DNA of 64,000 bases from an uncultured Lachnotalea sp. (GCA_948470255.1 CAOKOS010000001.1:1-64000), one strand, 5' to 3'. Shown: positions 31,541 to 41,328, counted from the stretch's first letter. Numbers and translations are program-made. The notes: generated by a model not told the origin, from the sequence alone.

Positions 31541-32824
31541 ATGAAAGAAGGAAAGCTGCTCCTTTCGGAGCTGGAACAGGGGATTTATGATGGACGGCTG
31601 AAGGACATTTATGTGGACGAAACCATGGTGGAAGCCCAGAAGAAACGTTATGCAGAAGCGATCAGACGGTATGAAGAGACTTTCGGACCTGGGGAAATAG
31701 AATGTTACAGTGCGCCTGGCCGCAGTGAAGTGGGAGGAAACCATACGGATCATCAATACGGGCGGGTACTGGCTACGTCGGTCAATCTGGATGCCATTGC
31801 CATCGTCGGGTTTCATGGAGAGGATTGTATCAGGATTTTATCAGAAGGTTATGAGATGGTTACGGTGGGCCTGGAGGATTTGTCCAGGAGGGAAGAGGAA
31901 AGGGAAACTTCCGTAGGGCTAATCCGCGGCGTAGCCGCCGGTCTTGATAAAATCGGATTCCCGGTAAGGCAGGGGTTCAACGCCTATGTGACCAGCAATG
32001 TGCTGATCGGCGCGGGGCTTTCTTCTTCGGCGGCTTTTGAGGTCCTTGTGGGGACCATTATTTCCGGGCTGTTCCATGGGATGAAGATTGATCCGGTGGA
32101 AATCGCAAAAGTTGCCCAGTATGCGGAAAATGAATATTTCGGGAAACCCTGCGGCCTTATGGATCAGACAGCTTGCTCCGTCGGAGGCTTGATTGGCATT
32201 GACTTTAAGGATCCCAAAGCCCCGGTGGTTGACCGGGTACCGGTGGATTTTGATTCTTATCATTACAGTCTGTGTATTGTGGATACAAAAGGTTCCCACT
32301 GTGACCTGACCGATGACTATGCACAGATTCCTGCTGAGATGAAAGCGGCGGCGGCCTGCTTTGGGAAAGAAGTGCTGCGGGAGGTGGCCCGGGAAGCGTT
32401 TTTGAAAAACATTCCGGCGGTGCGGGAAAAGGCGGGAGACCGGGCTGTATTGAGGAGCCTGCATTTCTTTGCGGAAAATGACAGGGCGGCGGCGGAGGCA
32501 GAGGCCCTTTCCGAAGGACGTTTTGAGGATTTCTTAAAGCTGGTGAAAGAATCCGGCGCTTCTTCTTTCCAGTTCCTCCAGAACGTGTATACCAATAAGG
32601 ATGTGCAGAACCAGGGAGTGTCCATGGGGCTTGCTGTCAGTGAAAGTATTCTTGGGGACAACGGCGTGTGCCGCGTCCATGGAGGAGGATTTGCAGGAAC
32701 CATTCAGGCATTTGTTAAAAATTCTTTTGTGGAGAAATACAGGGAGATTCTGGATGGTGTGTTTGGCGAAGGTTCCTGCCATGTGCTGAAGGTACGGCCC
32801 TGCGGCGGAATCAAGGTGTTTTAA
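31541..32824 (+). CDS. galK: Galactokinase
   Basis: A 427-residue GHMP kinase that phosphorylates galactose at C1. Visible are the galactokinase signature PGRSEVGGNHTDHQYGRVL, the ATP-binding GHMP motif VLIGAGLSSSAAFEVLVG, the catalytic-base region CGLMDQTACSVGG, and the C-terminal motif RVHGGGFAGTIQAFV. ATG 31541 follows AAGGGAAGGTACGGACA; the track's 31514 has a poorer site. It is the first gene of the gal operon, followed by galE, galT and a phosphoglucomutase, which together convert galactose to glucose-6-P and UDP-galactose. Confidence 0.95.
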   Translation: MKEGKLLLSELEQGIYDGRLKDIYVDETMVEAQKKRYAEAIRRYEETFGPGEIECYSAPGRSEVGGNHTDHQYGRVLATSVNLDAIAIVGFHGEDCIRILSEGYEMVTVGLEDLSRREEERETSVGLIRGVAAGLDKIGFPVRQGFNAYVTSNVLIGAGLSSSAAFEVLVGTIISGLFHGMKIDPVEIAKVAQYAENEYFGKPCGLMDQTACSVGGLIGIDFKDPKAPVVDRVPVDFDSYHYSLCIVDTKGSHCDLTDDYAQIPAEMKAAAACFGKEVLREVAREAFLKNIPAVREKAGDRAVLRSLHFFAENDRAAAEAEALSEGRFEDFLKLVKESGASSFQFLQNVYTNKDVQNQGVSMGLAVSESILGDNGVCRVHGGGFAGTIQAFVKNSFVEKYREILDGVFGEGSCHVLKVRPCGGIKVF

Positions 32825-32993
32825 AGAAGGCAGGGTTTTTCAGGGCTAAAAAAACCATAGAAATTTCAGAAATTATCAATTAAAATGGAATATATAAATA
32901 AGAAGAAAGGCAGATTGGGAAACAGATTTTCCAATTAGCCCGAATGACACAGTTGGTATTCAAAAGGCGAGGCTGCGTCGAAAGGAGGAAATC

Positions 32994-33986
32994 ATGAAAA
33001 TTTTGGTGCTTGGCGGGGCAGGTTATATTGGTTCCCATACGGTGTATGAGCTGGTGGATGCGGGGCATGAAGTGGTTATCATTGACAACCTGGAAACAGG
33101 GCATATTGAGGCGGTGCATCCGAAGGCAAAGTTTTATAAGGGTGATTTAAGAGACCGCAGATTTGTGGATTCCGTATTGGATGGAGAGAAGGATATCGAT
33201 GCGGTGATTCATTTTGCGGCGAATTCCCTGGTGGGGGAGAGTATGACAAATCCCCTTAAATATTATGACAACAATCTCTGCGGTACGAAGGTACTTTTGG
33301 AAAGTATGGTGGCCCATGGCCTTGATAAGATTGTGTTTTCTTCCACAGCGGCCACTTACGGGGAACCGGAGAAGATCCCCATCGAGGAGACAGACAGGAC
33401 AGAACCGACCAATACGTATGGGGAGACAAAGCTTTCCATGGAGAAAATGTTTAAATGGACCGGCCTAGCCCACGGTCTGCGGTTTGTGTCCCTGCGGTAT
33501 TTTAATGCCTGTGGTGCCCATGTGAGTGGAGAGATCGGGGAAGCCCATAACCCGGAGAGCCATCTGATTCCCCTGATTCTTCAGGTGCCGTTGGGAAAAC
33601 GGGAAGCCATCAGTATTTTTGGAGACGATTATGACACGAAGGACGGTACATGCGTCCGTGATTATATTCATGTGACAGACTTGGCCCAGGCCCACATCCT
33701 GGCAGTGGAATATTTGGTGAAGGGTGGAAAAAGTGATATTTTCAATTTGGGCAACGGAGTTGGCTTCACGGTGAAGGAGGTTATTGAGACTGCCAGAAAG
33801 GTGACGGAAGATCCCATAAAGGCCATCGTTTCTCCCAGACGGGCAGGGGATCCCGCCAGGCTGATCGCTTCCAGTGAGAAGGCAAAACAGGTACTTGGCT
33901 GGAAGCCGGCCCATGCAGATTTGGAGGAGATCATTGCCACTGCCTGGAAATGGCATAAAAACCATCCAAACGGATATGCGAAATAA
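32994..33986 (+). CDS. galE: UDP-glucose 4-epimerase
   Basis: A 330-residue extended SDR enzyme. The NAD motif GGAGYIGSHTVYELVDAG opens the protein; the catalytic triad lies in SSTAATYGEP and YGETKLSMEKM (YxxxK), and RYFNACGAH and GDDYDTKDGTCVRDYIHVTDLAQAH are GalE hallmarks. The SD AAAGGAGGAAATC precedes ATG 32994. It interconverts UDP-glucose and UDP-galactose, serving both the Leloir pathway and, through Glf at 49.1 kb, probably the surface glycan. A 169-nt gap after galK contains a small hairpin near 32917-32937 but no clear terminator. Confidence 0.96.
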   Translation: MKILVLGGAGYIGSHTVYELVDAGHEVVIIDNLETGHIEAVHPKAKFYKGDLRDRRFVDSVLDGEKDIDAVIHFAANSLVGESMTNPLKYYDNNLCGTKVLLESMVAHGLDKIVFSSTAATYGEPEKIPIEETDRTEPTNTYGETKLSMEKMFKWTGLAHGLRFVSLRYFNACGAHVSGEIGEAHNPESHLIPLILQVPLGKREAISIFGDDYDTKDGTCVRDYIHVTDLAQAHILAVEYLVKGGKSDIFNLGNGVGFTVKEVIETARKVTEDPIKAIVSPRRAGDPARLIASSEKAKQVLGWKPAHADLEEIIATAWKWHKNHPNGYAK

Positions 33987-34000
33987 AGGGGGGGGCAGCC

Positions 34001-35491
34001 ATGATTGAAAATTCCATTAAAAAGCTTGTGACTTATGGGCTGGAAACAGGGCTGATTGAGAAAGAAGATGCCATTTATACGGCCAATGCCCTTTTGGAGA
34101 CCCTGGGGATTGAGGAATATGAGGAGCCTTCGGAAGAGTATCATGATGTGGAGCTTGAGCCGGCGCTTTCGGAGATTCTGGACTATGCCTGTGAAAAGGG
34201 GCTGATTCAGGATAGTGTGGTTTACCGGGATTTATTGGATACGAAGCTGATGTCAAAGCTTGTGGCAAGGCCCAGCGCCGTCATTAAAAAATTTTGGGAG
34301 CTTTATGAAAAAAGCCCGGAAACAGCCACGGGTTTTTATTATAAATTCAGTCAGGATACGGATTACATCCGCCGTTACCGGGTGAAGAAAGATTTGAAAT
34401 GGAAGACAAAGACTCCTTATGGTGAAATGGATATTACCATCAATTTGTCGAAGCCGGAAAAAGACCCGAAGGCGATCGCGGCGGCAAAACTGGCAAAGCA
34501 GAGCGGTTATCCTAAATGCCTGCTCTGTGTGGAAAATGAAGGATATGCAGGGCGGGTAAACCATCCGGCCAGGCAGAACCACAGGATTATCCCCATAACG
34601 GTCAATGGGAAACCATGGGGGTTCCAGTATTCTCCTTATGTTTATTATAATGAGCATTGTATTGTGTTGAACAGGGAACATACCCCCATGCAGATCAACC
34701 GGGATACATTCTGCAAGCTTTTGGATTTTGTGAAGCAGTTTCCCCATTATTTTGTGGGCTCCAATGCGGACCTTCCTATTGTGGGCGGATCTATTTTAAG
34801 CCATGACCATTTCCAGGGCGGCCATTATGAGTTTGCCATGGCAAAAGCGCCTATGGAGGAAAAGGTGGAGATTGGCGGCTTTTGCCATCTGGAAGCAGGG
34901 ATTGTGAAATGGCCCATGTCGGTACTGCGCCTGCGCTCTGAAAATACGGAAGAGCTTGTAAATGCAGCAGATCAGATATTAAAAACATGGAGGGGATATA
35001 CTGACGAAGATGCTTTTATTTATGCGGAAACGGACGGGGAACCCCATAATACCATTACGCCCATTGCCAGAAAAAGGGGGGAGAGCTACGAGCTGGATTT
35101 AGTCCTCCGCAATAATATTACTACAAAAGAGCATCCCCTCGGTGTGTACCATCCCCACGGAAAGCTCCATCACATTAAGAAAGAGAACATTGGCCTGATC
35201 GAAGTCATGGGGCTGGCAGTGCTCCCCGCAAGGCTGAAAGATGAGATGGAAAAGCTTGCTGAGGTGATTCTGGAAGGCGGAAACCTGCGGGCCTTTGAAG
35301 CGACGGAAAAACACGCAGATTGGGCGGAGGAATTCCTGAAGCGCCACCCTGTGGTCAATGGAGACAATGTCCATGAGATCATCCGCAGCGAAATCGGGTC
35401 TGTGTTCCGGGAAGTTCTGGAAGACGCCGGAGTCTACAAAAGGACACCGGAGGGAAAGGCTGCTTTCCTTAAGTTTATCGCGAGTGTGTGA
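34001..35491 (+). CDS. galT: UDP-glucose--hexose-1-phosphate uridylyltransferase (Firmicute type)
   Basis: A 496-residue protein of the long GalT class found in Firmicutes (GalT class II), not the 350-residue HIT-type enzyme of E. coli. Recognisable blocks are KCLLCVENEGYAGR, NHRIIPITVNGKPWGFQYSPYVYYNEHCIVLN, the SNADLPIVGGSILSHDHFQGGHYEFAMAKA active-site region and LGVYHPHGKLHHIKKENIGLIEVMGLAVLP. It transfers UMP from UDP-glucose to galactose-1-P. It starts 14 nt after galE with AAAGGGGGGGGCAGCC. Confidence 0.95.
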   Translation: MIENSIKKLVTYGLETGLIEKEDAIYTANALLETLGIEEYEEPSEEYHDVELEPALSEILDYACEKGLIQDSVVYRDLLDTKLMSKLVARPSAVIKKFWELYEKSPETATGFYYKFSQDTDYIRRYRVKKDLKWKTKTPYGEMDITINLSKPEKDPKAIAAAKLAKQSGYPKCLLCVENEGYAGRVNHPARQNHRIIPITVNGKPWGFQYSPYVYYNEHCIVLNREHTPMQINRDTFCKLLDFVKQFPHYFVGSNADLPIVGGSILSHDHFQGGHYEFAMAKAPMEEKVEIGGFCHLEAGIVKWPMSVLRLRSENTEELVNAADQILKTWRGYTDEDAFIYAETDGEPHNTITPIARKRGESYELDLVLRNNITTKEHPLGVYHPHGKLHHIKKENIGLIEVMGLAVLPARLKDEMEKLAEVILEGGNLRAFEATEKHADWAEEFLKRHPVVNGDNVHEIIRSEIGSVFREVLEDAGVYKRTPEGKAAFLKFIASV

Positions 35492-35600
35492 TTGTCAGTT
35501 GAATTTTAGAAAGCGATATATTATAATGGAAACAAATATGGCGGAATTTGGAATTCGGCTTTCGGAGGCTGGAAAATATCCGCACCAGGGAGGGATTTTC

Positions 35601-37334
35601 ATGGATTATCGTAAAATATATGAGGAATGGCTGGCCAGTCCTTATATCGACGCGAAGACAAAGACAGAACTTCAGGGCATAGGGGACGACGAGAATGAAA
35701 TCAAAGAACGTTTTTACACAGAGCTGTCCTTTGGTACGGCAGGGCTTCGCGGGATTATTGGCGCAGGCATCAACCGGATGAACATTTATACAGTGAGGAA
35801 GGCGACCCAGGGCCTTGCCAATTATATTTTAAAGGCGGGCGCGACGAAAAAGGGTGTGGCGATTGCCTTTGATTCCAGAAGGATGTCACCGGAATTTGCT
35901 GATGAAGCCGCCCTCTGCCTTGCGGCCAATGGAATCAAAGCCTATGTGTTTGAGTCTTTGAGGCCGACTCCTGAGCTTTCTTACGCAGTGCGGACTTTGA
36001 AATGCATCGCTGGCATCAATATTACAGCCAGCCACAATCCCCCGGAATACAATGGATATAAAGTATACTGGGAGGACGGCGCCCAGATCACGCCGCCCCA
36101 CGATACGGGGATTATGGATGAAGTGAAGGCTGTGACAGATTTTGCCCAGATGAAAACCATGGACAAGGGTGAGGCGGTGAAAGCCGGGCTTTATGAAACC
36201 ATCGGACAGGCTATTGATGATGCTTACATTGCGGAGCTTAAAAAACAGGTGAAGCATTGGGACAGCATTGAGGCGGAAGGGAAAAATTTAAAGATCGTCT
36301 ATACGCCCCTTCATGGCACTGGAAACATTCCGGCCCGCCGGGTGCTCAAGGAGCTTGGTTTTGAACACGTGTATGTGGTTCCGGAGCAGGAGCTGCCTGA
36401 CGGGGAATTCCCCACAGTAAGCTATCCGAACCCGGAAGCGGCGGAGGCATTTGCACTGGCGCTTAAGCTGGCAAAGGAAAAAGATGCGGATCTGGTGCTG
36501 GCCACTGACCCGGATGCGGATCGTCTCGGCGTATATGTAAAAGACACAAAGAGCGGTGAATACATCACTTTGACAGGAAATATGTCGGGATGCCTTTTGG
36601 CGGACTATGAAATCGGACAGCAGAAGGAGCTGTCGGGCCTTCCTGAAGACGGTGCGTTGATAAAGACCATCGTTACTTCCAATCTGGCAGATGCCATTGC
36701 GAAATATTACGGTGTGAAGCTGATTGAAGTGCTGACTGGATTCAAATATATCGGACAGCAGATTCTGGGCTTTGAGGAATCAGGCAAAGGGACTTATCTT
36801 TTTGGCTTTGAGGAAAGCTACGGCTGCCTGATCGGGATCCATGCCAGGGATAAGGACGCCATTGTGGCTACCATGGCCCTCTGTGAGGCGGCGGCTTATT
36901 ATAAAACGAAGAATATGACGTTATGGGATGCCATGATCGCCATGTATGAGAGATATGGCTATTACAAGGACGGCGTTCAGTCCATCACTTTGGCAGGGAT
37001 TGAGGGATTGGCGAAGATCAAGGAGATTTTAGAAACCCTCCGGGAAAACACTCCTTGCGAAGTGGCTGGATATAAAGTGCTATCGGCAAGGGATTACCAG
37101 AAAGACACGGTTGTGGATTTGGCGACAGGGGCTGTGGCTTCTACCGGGCTTCCTTCTTCCAATGTGCTGTACTACGATTTAAGTGACGATGCATGGCTGT
37201 GTGTAAGGCCTTCCGGGACAGAGCCTAAAGTGAAATTTTACTATGGCGTGAAAGGAAAGTCTCTGGCCGACGCGGATGAGAAATCTGAAAAGTTCGGAAA
37301 AGAAGTGCTTGCAATGATCGAAAAGATGTTATAA
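35601..37334 (+). CDS. pgcA: Phosphoglucomutase/phosphomannomutase family protein
   Basis: A 577-residue alpha-D-phosphohexomutase of the PgcA type. The phosphoserine loop is TASHNPPEYNGYKVYW near residue 145; the metal loop is ATDPDADRLGV; the sugar-binding loop is GFEESYGCL; and the phosphate-binding loop is RPSGTEPKVKFYYGV. ATG 35601 follows CCAGGGAGGGATTTTC; the track's 35358 start lies inside galT. It converts glucose-1-P from the Leloir pathway to glucose-6-P and, in reverse, supplies glucose-1-P for sugar nucleotides. It is the last gene of the gal operon. Confidence 0.93.
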   Translation: MDYRKIYEEWLASPYIDAKTKTELQGIGDDENEIKERFYTELSFGTAGLRGIIGAGINRMNIYTVRKATQGLANYILKAGATKKGVAIAFDSRRMSPEFADEAALCLAANGIKAYVFESLRPTPELSYAVRTLKCIAGINITASHNPPEYNGYKVYWEDGAQITPPHDTGIMDEVKAVTDFAQMKTMDKGEAVKAGLYETIGQAIDDAYIAELKKQVKHWDSIEAEGKNLKIVYTPLHGTGNIPARRVLKELGFEHVYVVPEQELPDGEFPTVSYPNPEAAEAFALALKLAKEKDADLVLATDPDADRLGVYVKDTKSGEYITLTGNMSGCLLADYEIGQQKELSGLPEDGALIKTIVTSNLADAIAKYYGVKLIEVLTGFKYIGQQILGFEESGKGTYLFGFEESYGCLIGIHARDKDAIVATMALCEAAAYYKTKNMTLWDAMIAMYERYGYYKDGVQSITLAGIEGLAKIKEILETLRENTPCEVAGYKVLSARDYQKDTVVDLATGAVASTGLPSSNVLYYDLSDDAWLCVRPSGTEPKVKFYYGVKGKSLADADEKSEKFGKEVLAMIEKML

Positions 37335-37345
37335 TTTTACAAAAG

Positions 37346-37390
37346 AGAAGGGGCTGCTACAAAATATTCTATATTTTGCAGCGGCTCTTT
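37346..37390 (+). terminator. Candidate terminator of the gal operon
   Basis: CAAAATAT / ATATTTTG form an 8-bp inner stem, extended outward by an imperfect GCTGC/GCAGC-type pairing and ending in CTCTTTCC. The T-run is weak. Confidence 0.4.
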
Positions 37391-37472
37391 CCGGATTTTA
37401 TGAAAAAGTTCTTGGGGGAGTACACCGGAAACGGCCCGAAACGCATATTTATAGAAAAATAATAATATATTC

Positions 37473-37501
37473 TCGAAATTTTCCACCTGGTATGTTATAC
37501 T
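37473..37501 (+). promoter_or_regulatory. Promoter of the cda operon
   Basis: TCGAAA (37473-37478) and TATACT (37496-37501) are spaced by 17 nt, 37 nt before the first ATG of the operon. Confidence 0.5.
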
Positions 37502-37538
37502 ATTAAAAGATCGCGTGTCTGGGCAGGGAGTGAGAGAA

Positions 37539-37967
37539 ATGGTAAACACAGAACGCACGAAGCTGATGACAAAAGCGGAAATTTTTCGAGTGAAGGAAGA
37601 ACGAAGAGCACTGAAGTTAAACCGGTTTTACCGGAATGATTATATCAGTTATGAGATGATCCGGTCGGCTATCTGTTTTATATTTGGATATGCGTTGTTT
37701 GTTTTGATGTGGATCTTATATTATGCGGAGCCGCTTATGACTACAAAACAGGTTGGTGAGTTGGTTCAGATGGCAATCCGGGCAGGTGTGGCGCTTTTGT
37801 GCCTGCTGGCTTGCTTTCTTGTGGCAGCATATTTTGTTTTCAGGAGTAAATATCGGAAAGCCAGAGCGAAAGTGAAAGAATATCAGGCGATCCTTAAGCA
37901 AATCAACCGTCTGTACGAGCAGGGGACTGCAAAGGTATGGAAGGGATCGGAGGAATATAAAGCATGA
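37539..37967 (+). CDS. Uncharacterised two-helix membrane protein at the head of the cda operon
   Basis: A 142-residue protein from ATG 37539; the track's 37515 start lacks a site. The basic N-terminus (MTKAEIFRVKEERRALKLNRFYRNDYISYEM) is cytoplasmic; two membrane helices follow (about 45-68, AICFIFGYALFVLMWILYY, and 84-106, GVALLCLLACFLVAAYFVF); the C-terminus is a basic helical tail, probably coiled coil (KYRKARAKVKEYQAILKQINRLYEQG). I do not recognise a named family. It overlaps the next membrane-protein gene by 4 nt and precedes cdaA, suggesting a link to cyclic di-AMP synthesis at the membrane. Confidence 0.8.
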   Translation: MVNTERTKLMTKAEIFRVKEERRALKLNRFYRNDYISYEMIRSAICFIFGYALFVLMWILYYAEPLMTTKQVGELVQMAIRAGVALLCLLACFLVAAYFVFRSKYRKARAKVKEYQAILKQINRLYEQGTAKVWKGSEEYKA

Positions 37968-39079
37968 CAACCCTTCTGGTTCTGCGTGAGCGGATCAAAA
38001 AATTTTGTGCCCGGTGGGGAGGATATTTGATTTGGGTATTTCGGTTTGCCCTGGCGATTGCGGCTTTTTTTACAATAAACCGAGCCCTTGGTTATATGGA
38101 ACGGATCAGCCATGACTGGATAGGAGCCGTGGCGGCTGTGGTTTGTGCATGTCTGCCGTGCAGCTTTACGGTGGTGCTTGCGGGGATTTTCGTTTTACTG
38201 CAGATGTACGCAGTATCCCTGGAAGTGCTGTTTGTGACGGCAGCAGTTTTTGTGTTGTTTTTCTGCTTGTATTATGTGTTCCAGCCGGGAGACAGTTTCC
38301 TTCTTCTTTTGATGCCGTTACTGTTTCTGTGCAGGATTCCCCTGGTGGTCCCTCTTTTGATGGGGCTTGTGGGGACTGCTTTCAGCATGATCCCTGTCAG
38401 CTTTGGAATCATTGTTTATTATATGCTTAAATATGTCAGGGAAAATGTAGGTGTGCTGGCTTCCAATGGTTCTCTCTCCATGCCAGGGAGGTATACACAG
38501 ATGATCAACGGTATATTGGAGAACCGGGAAATGTGGGTTATGGTTGTGGCATGCTGTGTGACTCTTTTGGTGGTTTATCTCGTACGGCGGCTTTCTGTCA
38601 GCCATGCATGGGAGATCGCGATAGGGGTCGGAACTGTGACAAATGTACTGCTTTTGCTGGCTGGTGTTTTTCTGGCAGATGTCAGTTTTCCGGTTAGTTC
38701 ACTGATTATAGGGGCGTTAGCTGCTGCTGTCAGTGGCGTGGTGCTGGAATTTTTTGTGTTCCATTTGGACTATTCCAGGACAGAACGGGTGCAGTTTGAG
38801 GATGACGACTATTATTACTATGTCAAGGCGGTGCCAAAGGTGGCTGTGACGCAGCCAGAAGTGACGGTTACAAAAATTAACGCCAGGACTTCCTACGATC
38901 AGGGCGTGGCAAAGGAACTTTTCAATCTGCGCCAGGAGCTTAGTAATACGGCGGAGCTTTTCAGCGCCGGGAAGGATCTGGAGCAGACCAGGGTTCTGTT
39001 TGAAAAGGGAGCGAAGAAAAAGAATAAAATGACGGAAAACGGGGAAGCACGGGATGGAAATCATAACAAAAATGTTTGA
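37964..39079 (+). CDS. Uncharacterised polytopic membrane protein of the cda operon
   Basis: A 371-residue protein. About eight to nine membrane helices occupy residues 20-270. A cytoplasmic tail follows with an acidic-tyrosine motif VQFEDDDYYYYVKAVPKV near residue 285, then a Gln/Leu-rich helical stretch (KELFNLRQELSNTAELFSAGKDLEQTRVLFEK) and a basic end. I do not recognise a characterised family. It is translationally coupled to the preceding gene (4-nt overlap) and to cdaA (26-nt overlap), so the three proteins are made together. A role as partner or regulator of CdaA is inference from context. Confidence 0.82.
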   Translation: MTTLLVLRERIKKFCARWGGYLIWVFRFALAIAAFFTINRALGYMERISHDWIGAVAAVVCACLPCSFTVVLAGIFVLLQMYAVSLEVLFVTAAVFVLFFCLYYVFQPGDSFLLLLMPLLFLCRIPLVVPLLMGLVGTAFSMIPVSFGIIVYYMLKYVRENVGVLASNGSLSMPGRYTQMINGILENREMWVMVVACCVTLLVVYLVRRLSVSHAWEIAIGVGTVTNVLLLLAGVFLADVSFPVSSLIIGALAAAVSGVVLEFFVFHLDYSRTERVQFEDDDYYYYVKAVPKVAVTQPEVTVTKINARTSYDQGVAKELFNLRQELSNTAELFSAGKDLEQTRVLFEKGAKKKNKMTENGEARDGNHNKNV

Positions 39080-39944
39080 GGGAATGAAAACTTATCTGGT
39101 TCAAAGTATTCCCGATATCAGAATTACCGACGTGGTGGAGATGTTGATCCTTGCGGTAATTCTGTATAATGTTATGCTCTGGATTAAAAATACAAGAGCC
39201 TGGGCGCTTTTGAAAGGAATTCTTGTCCTGTCAGCTTTTATCCTGGTTGCTTATTTGTTCCACATGGATACGATCCTCTGGCTGGCCAACAAGACGATCA
39301 ATGTGGGTATTATTGCGCTGGTGGTTATTTTTCAGCCGGAGCTTCGCAGGGCGTTGGAACAGCTGGGGCGGAATAAAATGCTGGGATTTTTAGTGTCGGA
39401 CAGTGGAAAAGTGGTGGAGGATAAATTCTCCGATAAGACGATGAATGAAATCCTGAAAGCTACCTTTGAAATGAGCAAAGTGAAAACAGGAGCGCTGATT
39501 GTTATAGAGAGGAAGACGCCGCTGGCGGAATATGAGAGAACAGGCATTGTGGTGGACGGCGTAGTGACAAGCCAGCTTCTCTTGAACATTTTTGAGCATA
39601 ATACCCCTCTCCATGACGGCGCCGTGATTGTACGGGGAAACAGGGTGGTGGCGGCGACATGTTATCTGCCGCTTTCTGATAACATGGAAATCAGCAAAGA
39701 TCTGGGAACCAGGCATAGGGCCGGCGTGGGAGTCAGTGAGGCCACTGACAGTATCACGGTCATTGTTTCTGAGGAAACAGGAAGAGTATCCGTGGCTTTT
39801 GAAGGCACCCTGAAGCGGGAGCTGAACCGGGATACGCTGAAGGAGGAGCTGCAGAAGCTGATTGCAGAGAATGAAAACGCCAAAGGGCGTAAGCTGAAAC
39901 TTTTGAAAGGATGGCAGAAGAATGAAAAGAAAGCTGACAAATAA
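39054..39944 (+). CDS. cdaA: Diadenylate cyclase CdaA
   Basis: A 296-residue protein that makes cyclic di-AMP from two ATP. Three membrane helices cover about residues 22-95 (VVEMLILAVILYNVMLW, GILVLSAFILVAYLF, IINVGIIALVVIFQP-type end). The DAC domain follows, with the catalytic DGA in NTPLHDGAVIVRGN and RHR in LGTRHRAGVGVSEATDS. The C-terminus is basic. It overlaps the upstream membrane gene by 26 nt and cdaR by 23 nt. c-di-AMP controls potassium and osmolyte transport in Firmicutes, so the CBS-domain importer at 17-18 kb is a conceivable target. Confidence 0.97.
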   Translation: MEIITKMFEGMKTYLVQSIPDIRITDVVEMLILAVILYNVMLWIKNTRAWALLKGILVLSAFILVAYLFHMDTILWLANKTINVGIIALVVIFQPELRRALEQLGRNKMLGFLVSDSGKVVEDKFSDKTMNEILKATFEMSKVKTGALIVIERKTPLAEYERTGIVVDGVVTSQLLLNIFEHNTPLHDGAVIVRGNRVVAATCYLPLSDNMEISKDLGTRHRAGVGVSEATDSITVIVSEETGRVSVAFEGTLKRELNRDTLKEELQKLIAENENAKGRKLKLLKGWQKNEKKADK

Positions 39945-41328
39945 TCTGCTTTTAAAAATCTTTTCCGTGATTGCTGCCGTACTTTTATGGGGAGTCGTGA
40001 TCAATATAGATAACCCCACAGATACTTTCACCATAACCGGTATCCCCATCAAAGTTCTCCATGAAAAAGAGGCCATCACGGATAACGATTTGACGTATGA
40101 ATTCCCGGCAGAAAGAACAGTAAGTGTGGAAGTCACAGCAAGGCGGACGGACAAAAGAAAGATTTCAGCCGATGATTTTGAAGCAACTGTGGACTTGAAT
40201 GAAATCTATGGAGCTACCGGTTCGGTGGCGGTTAATATAGAAGTGATAAATCATAAAAGCCTGATTCGTTCCTGGACGCAGATCACCAGAAGCGTACGGG
40301 TGGATGTGGAAAGTATGCAGACGAAGACCTTTACAGTTCAGGTGATTCCGGTGGGGGATTTGGAGGATACTTACACCTTCAGTGAAACCAGGGTATCCCC
40401 GAGGGTTGTCCGGGTGACGGCGCCAGAATCTGTGATGTCTAAAATTGACCATGCAGGAATTATGGTGGACGTAAGCGGGGCAGTGGACAATGTCCAGGAG
40501 ACAGGAACCATCAAACTGTACACCGATGAGGCCAGTGAACATGAGTTGGATATGACAGACCCCAGGATTGAATTAAACGTTACGGAGGCAGAGGTAGCGC
40601 TGGAAGTGGTGAAGACCAACAGAATCAGCGTGGATGTCCAGGTGACAGGGCAGGATCAGGTGGCGGAGGGGCATAAATATATTACGTATATCTGTGAGCC
40701 TCAGACTGTACTGGTGACAGGGGCGAAAGCCTTGATTGCCGATTTTGATAAGGTTACTGTCAAGGAAGATTTAACAGGAGTCAGCGGAAATATCACGAAA
40801 ATTTACCGTATTCAGGATTATTTGCCCAAGGGCCTTGAGGTGGCTGACGGCCAGCCGGACAGCATAGAGGTGACATATCAGATAGATAGATTGGCCCAAA
40901 GGAGTTTTTATATCGGGAAGAATCTGATCCAGCTTCAGGGAATGTCTGAGGAACTGGAATACAGGATTGGAGACGACGACGGGGTTACAGTGACATTGGA
41001 AGGGCTTTCGGAGGATTTGGAGCGAATCGAAAATAAAGACATGTTTGTGCTCCTGAATATGGAAGAGTATAAGGAACCAGGGGTTTATTCCTGCCAGCCG
41101 GAGGTAGAGCTGGCAGAGGAATATCAAAGCTATTTCAAGATTTCAGTGGGGACTATCCGGGTAATTATCACGAAACCCAACAGTGAGCCGGATACTTCTG
41201 AGGGGAATCCGTCGGAAAGCAGTACAACAGAAAGCGGGGAAATGGAAGAAACGGGAGAAAGCGCGGGGGAGGTTTCCGGTACGCTTCCCAGTAGCAGTGA
41301 AGATATATCCACGGAAGAGGCTCCATAA
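39922..41328 (+). CDS. cdaR: YbbR-domain protein CdaR, regulator of CdaA
   Basis: A 468-residue protein with one N-terminal membrane helix (LLLKIFSVIAAVLLWGVVI) and an extracytoplasmic region of about four YbbR repeats, recognisable at ITGIPIKVLHE, KTFTVQVIPVGDLEDTY, NRISVDVQVTGQDQVAEGH and RSFYIGKNLIQLQG. The last 55 residues are a Ser/Glu/Thr-rich low-complexity tail, probably disordered or wall-spanning. CdaR modulates CdaA in B. subtilis and Listeria. In many Firmicutes glmM follows; here an HPr-like gene comes instead. Confidence 0.94.
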   Translation: MKRKLTNNLLLKIFSVIAAVLLWGVVINIDNPTDTFTITGIPIKVLHEKEAITDNDLTYEFPAERTVSVEVTARRTDKRKISADDFEATVDLNEIYGATGSVAVNIEVINHKSLIRSWTQITRSVRVDVESMQTKTFTVQVIPVGDLEDTYTFSETRVSPRVVRVTAPESVMSKIDHAGIMVDVSGAVDNVQETGTIKLYTDEASEHELDMTDPRIELNVTEAEVALEVVKTNRISVDVQVTGQDQVAEGHKYITYICEPQTVLVTGAKALIADFDKVTVKEDLTGVSGNITKIYRIQDYLPKGLEVADGQPDSIEVTYQIDRLAQRSFYIGKNLIQLQGMSEELEYRIGDDDGVTVTLEGLSEDLERIENKDMFVLLNMEEYKEPGVYSCQPEVELAEEYQSYFKISVGTIRVIITKPNSEPDTSEGNPSESSTTESGEMEETGESAGEVSGTLPSSSEDISTEEAP

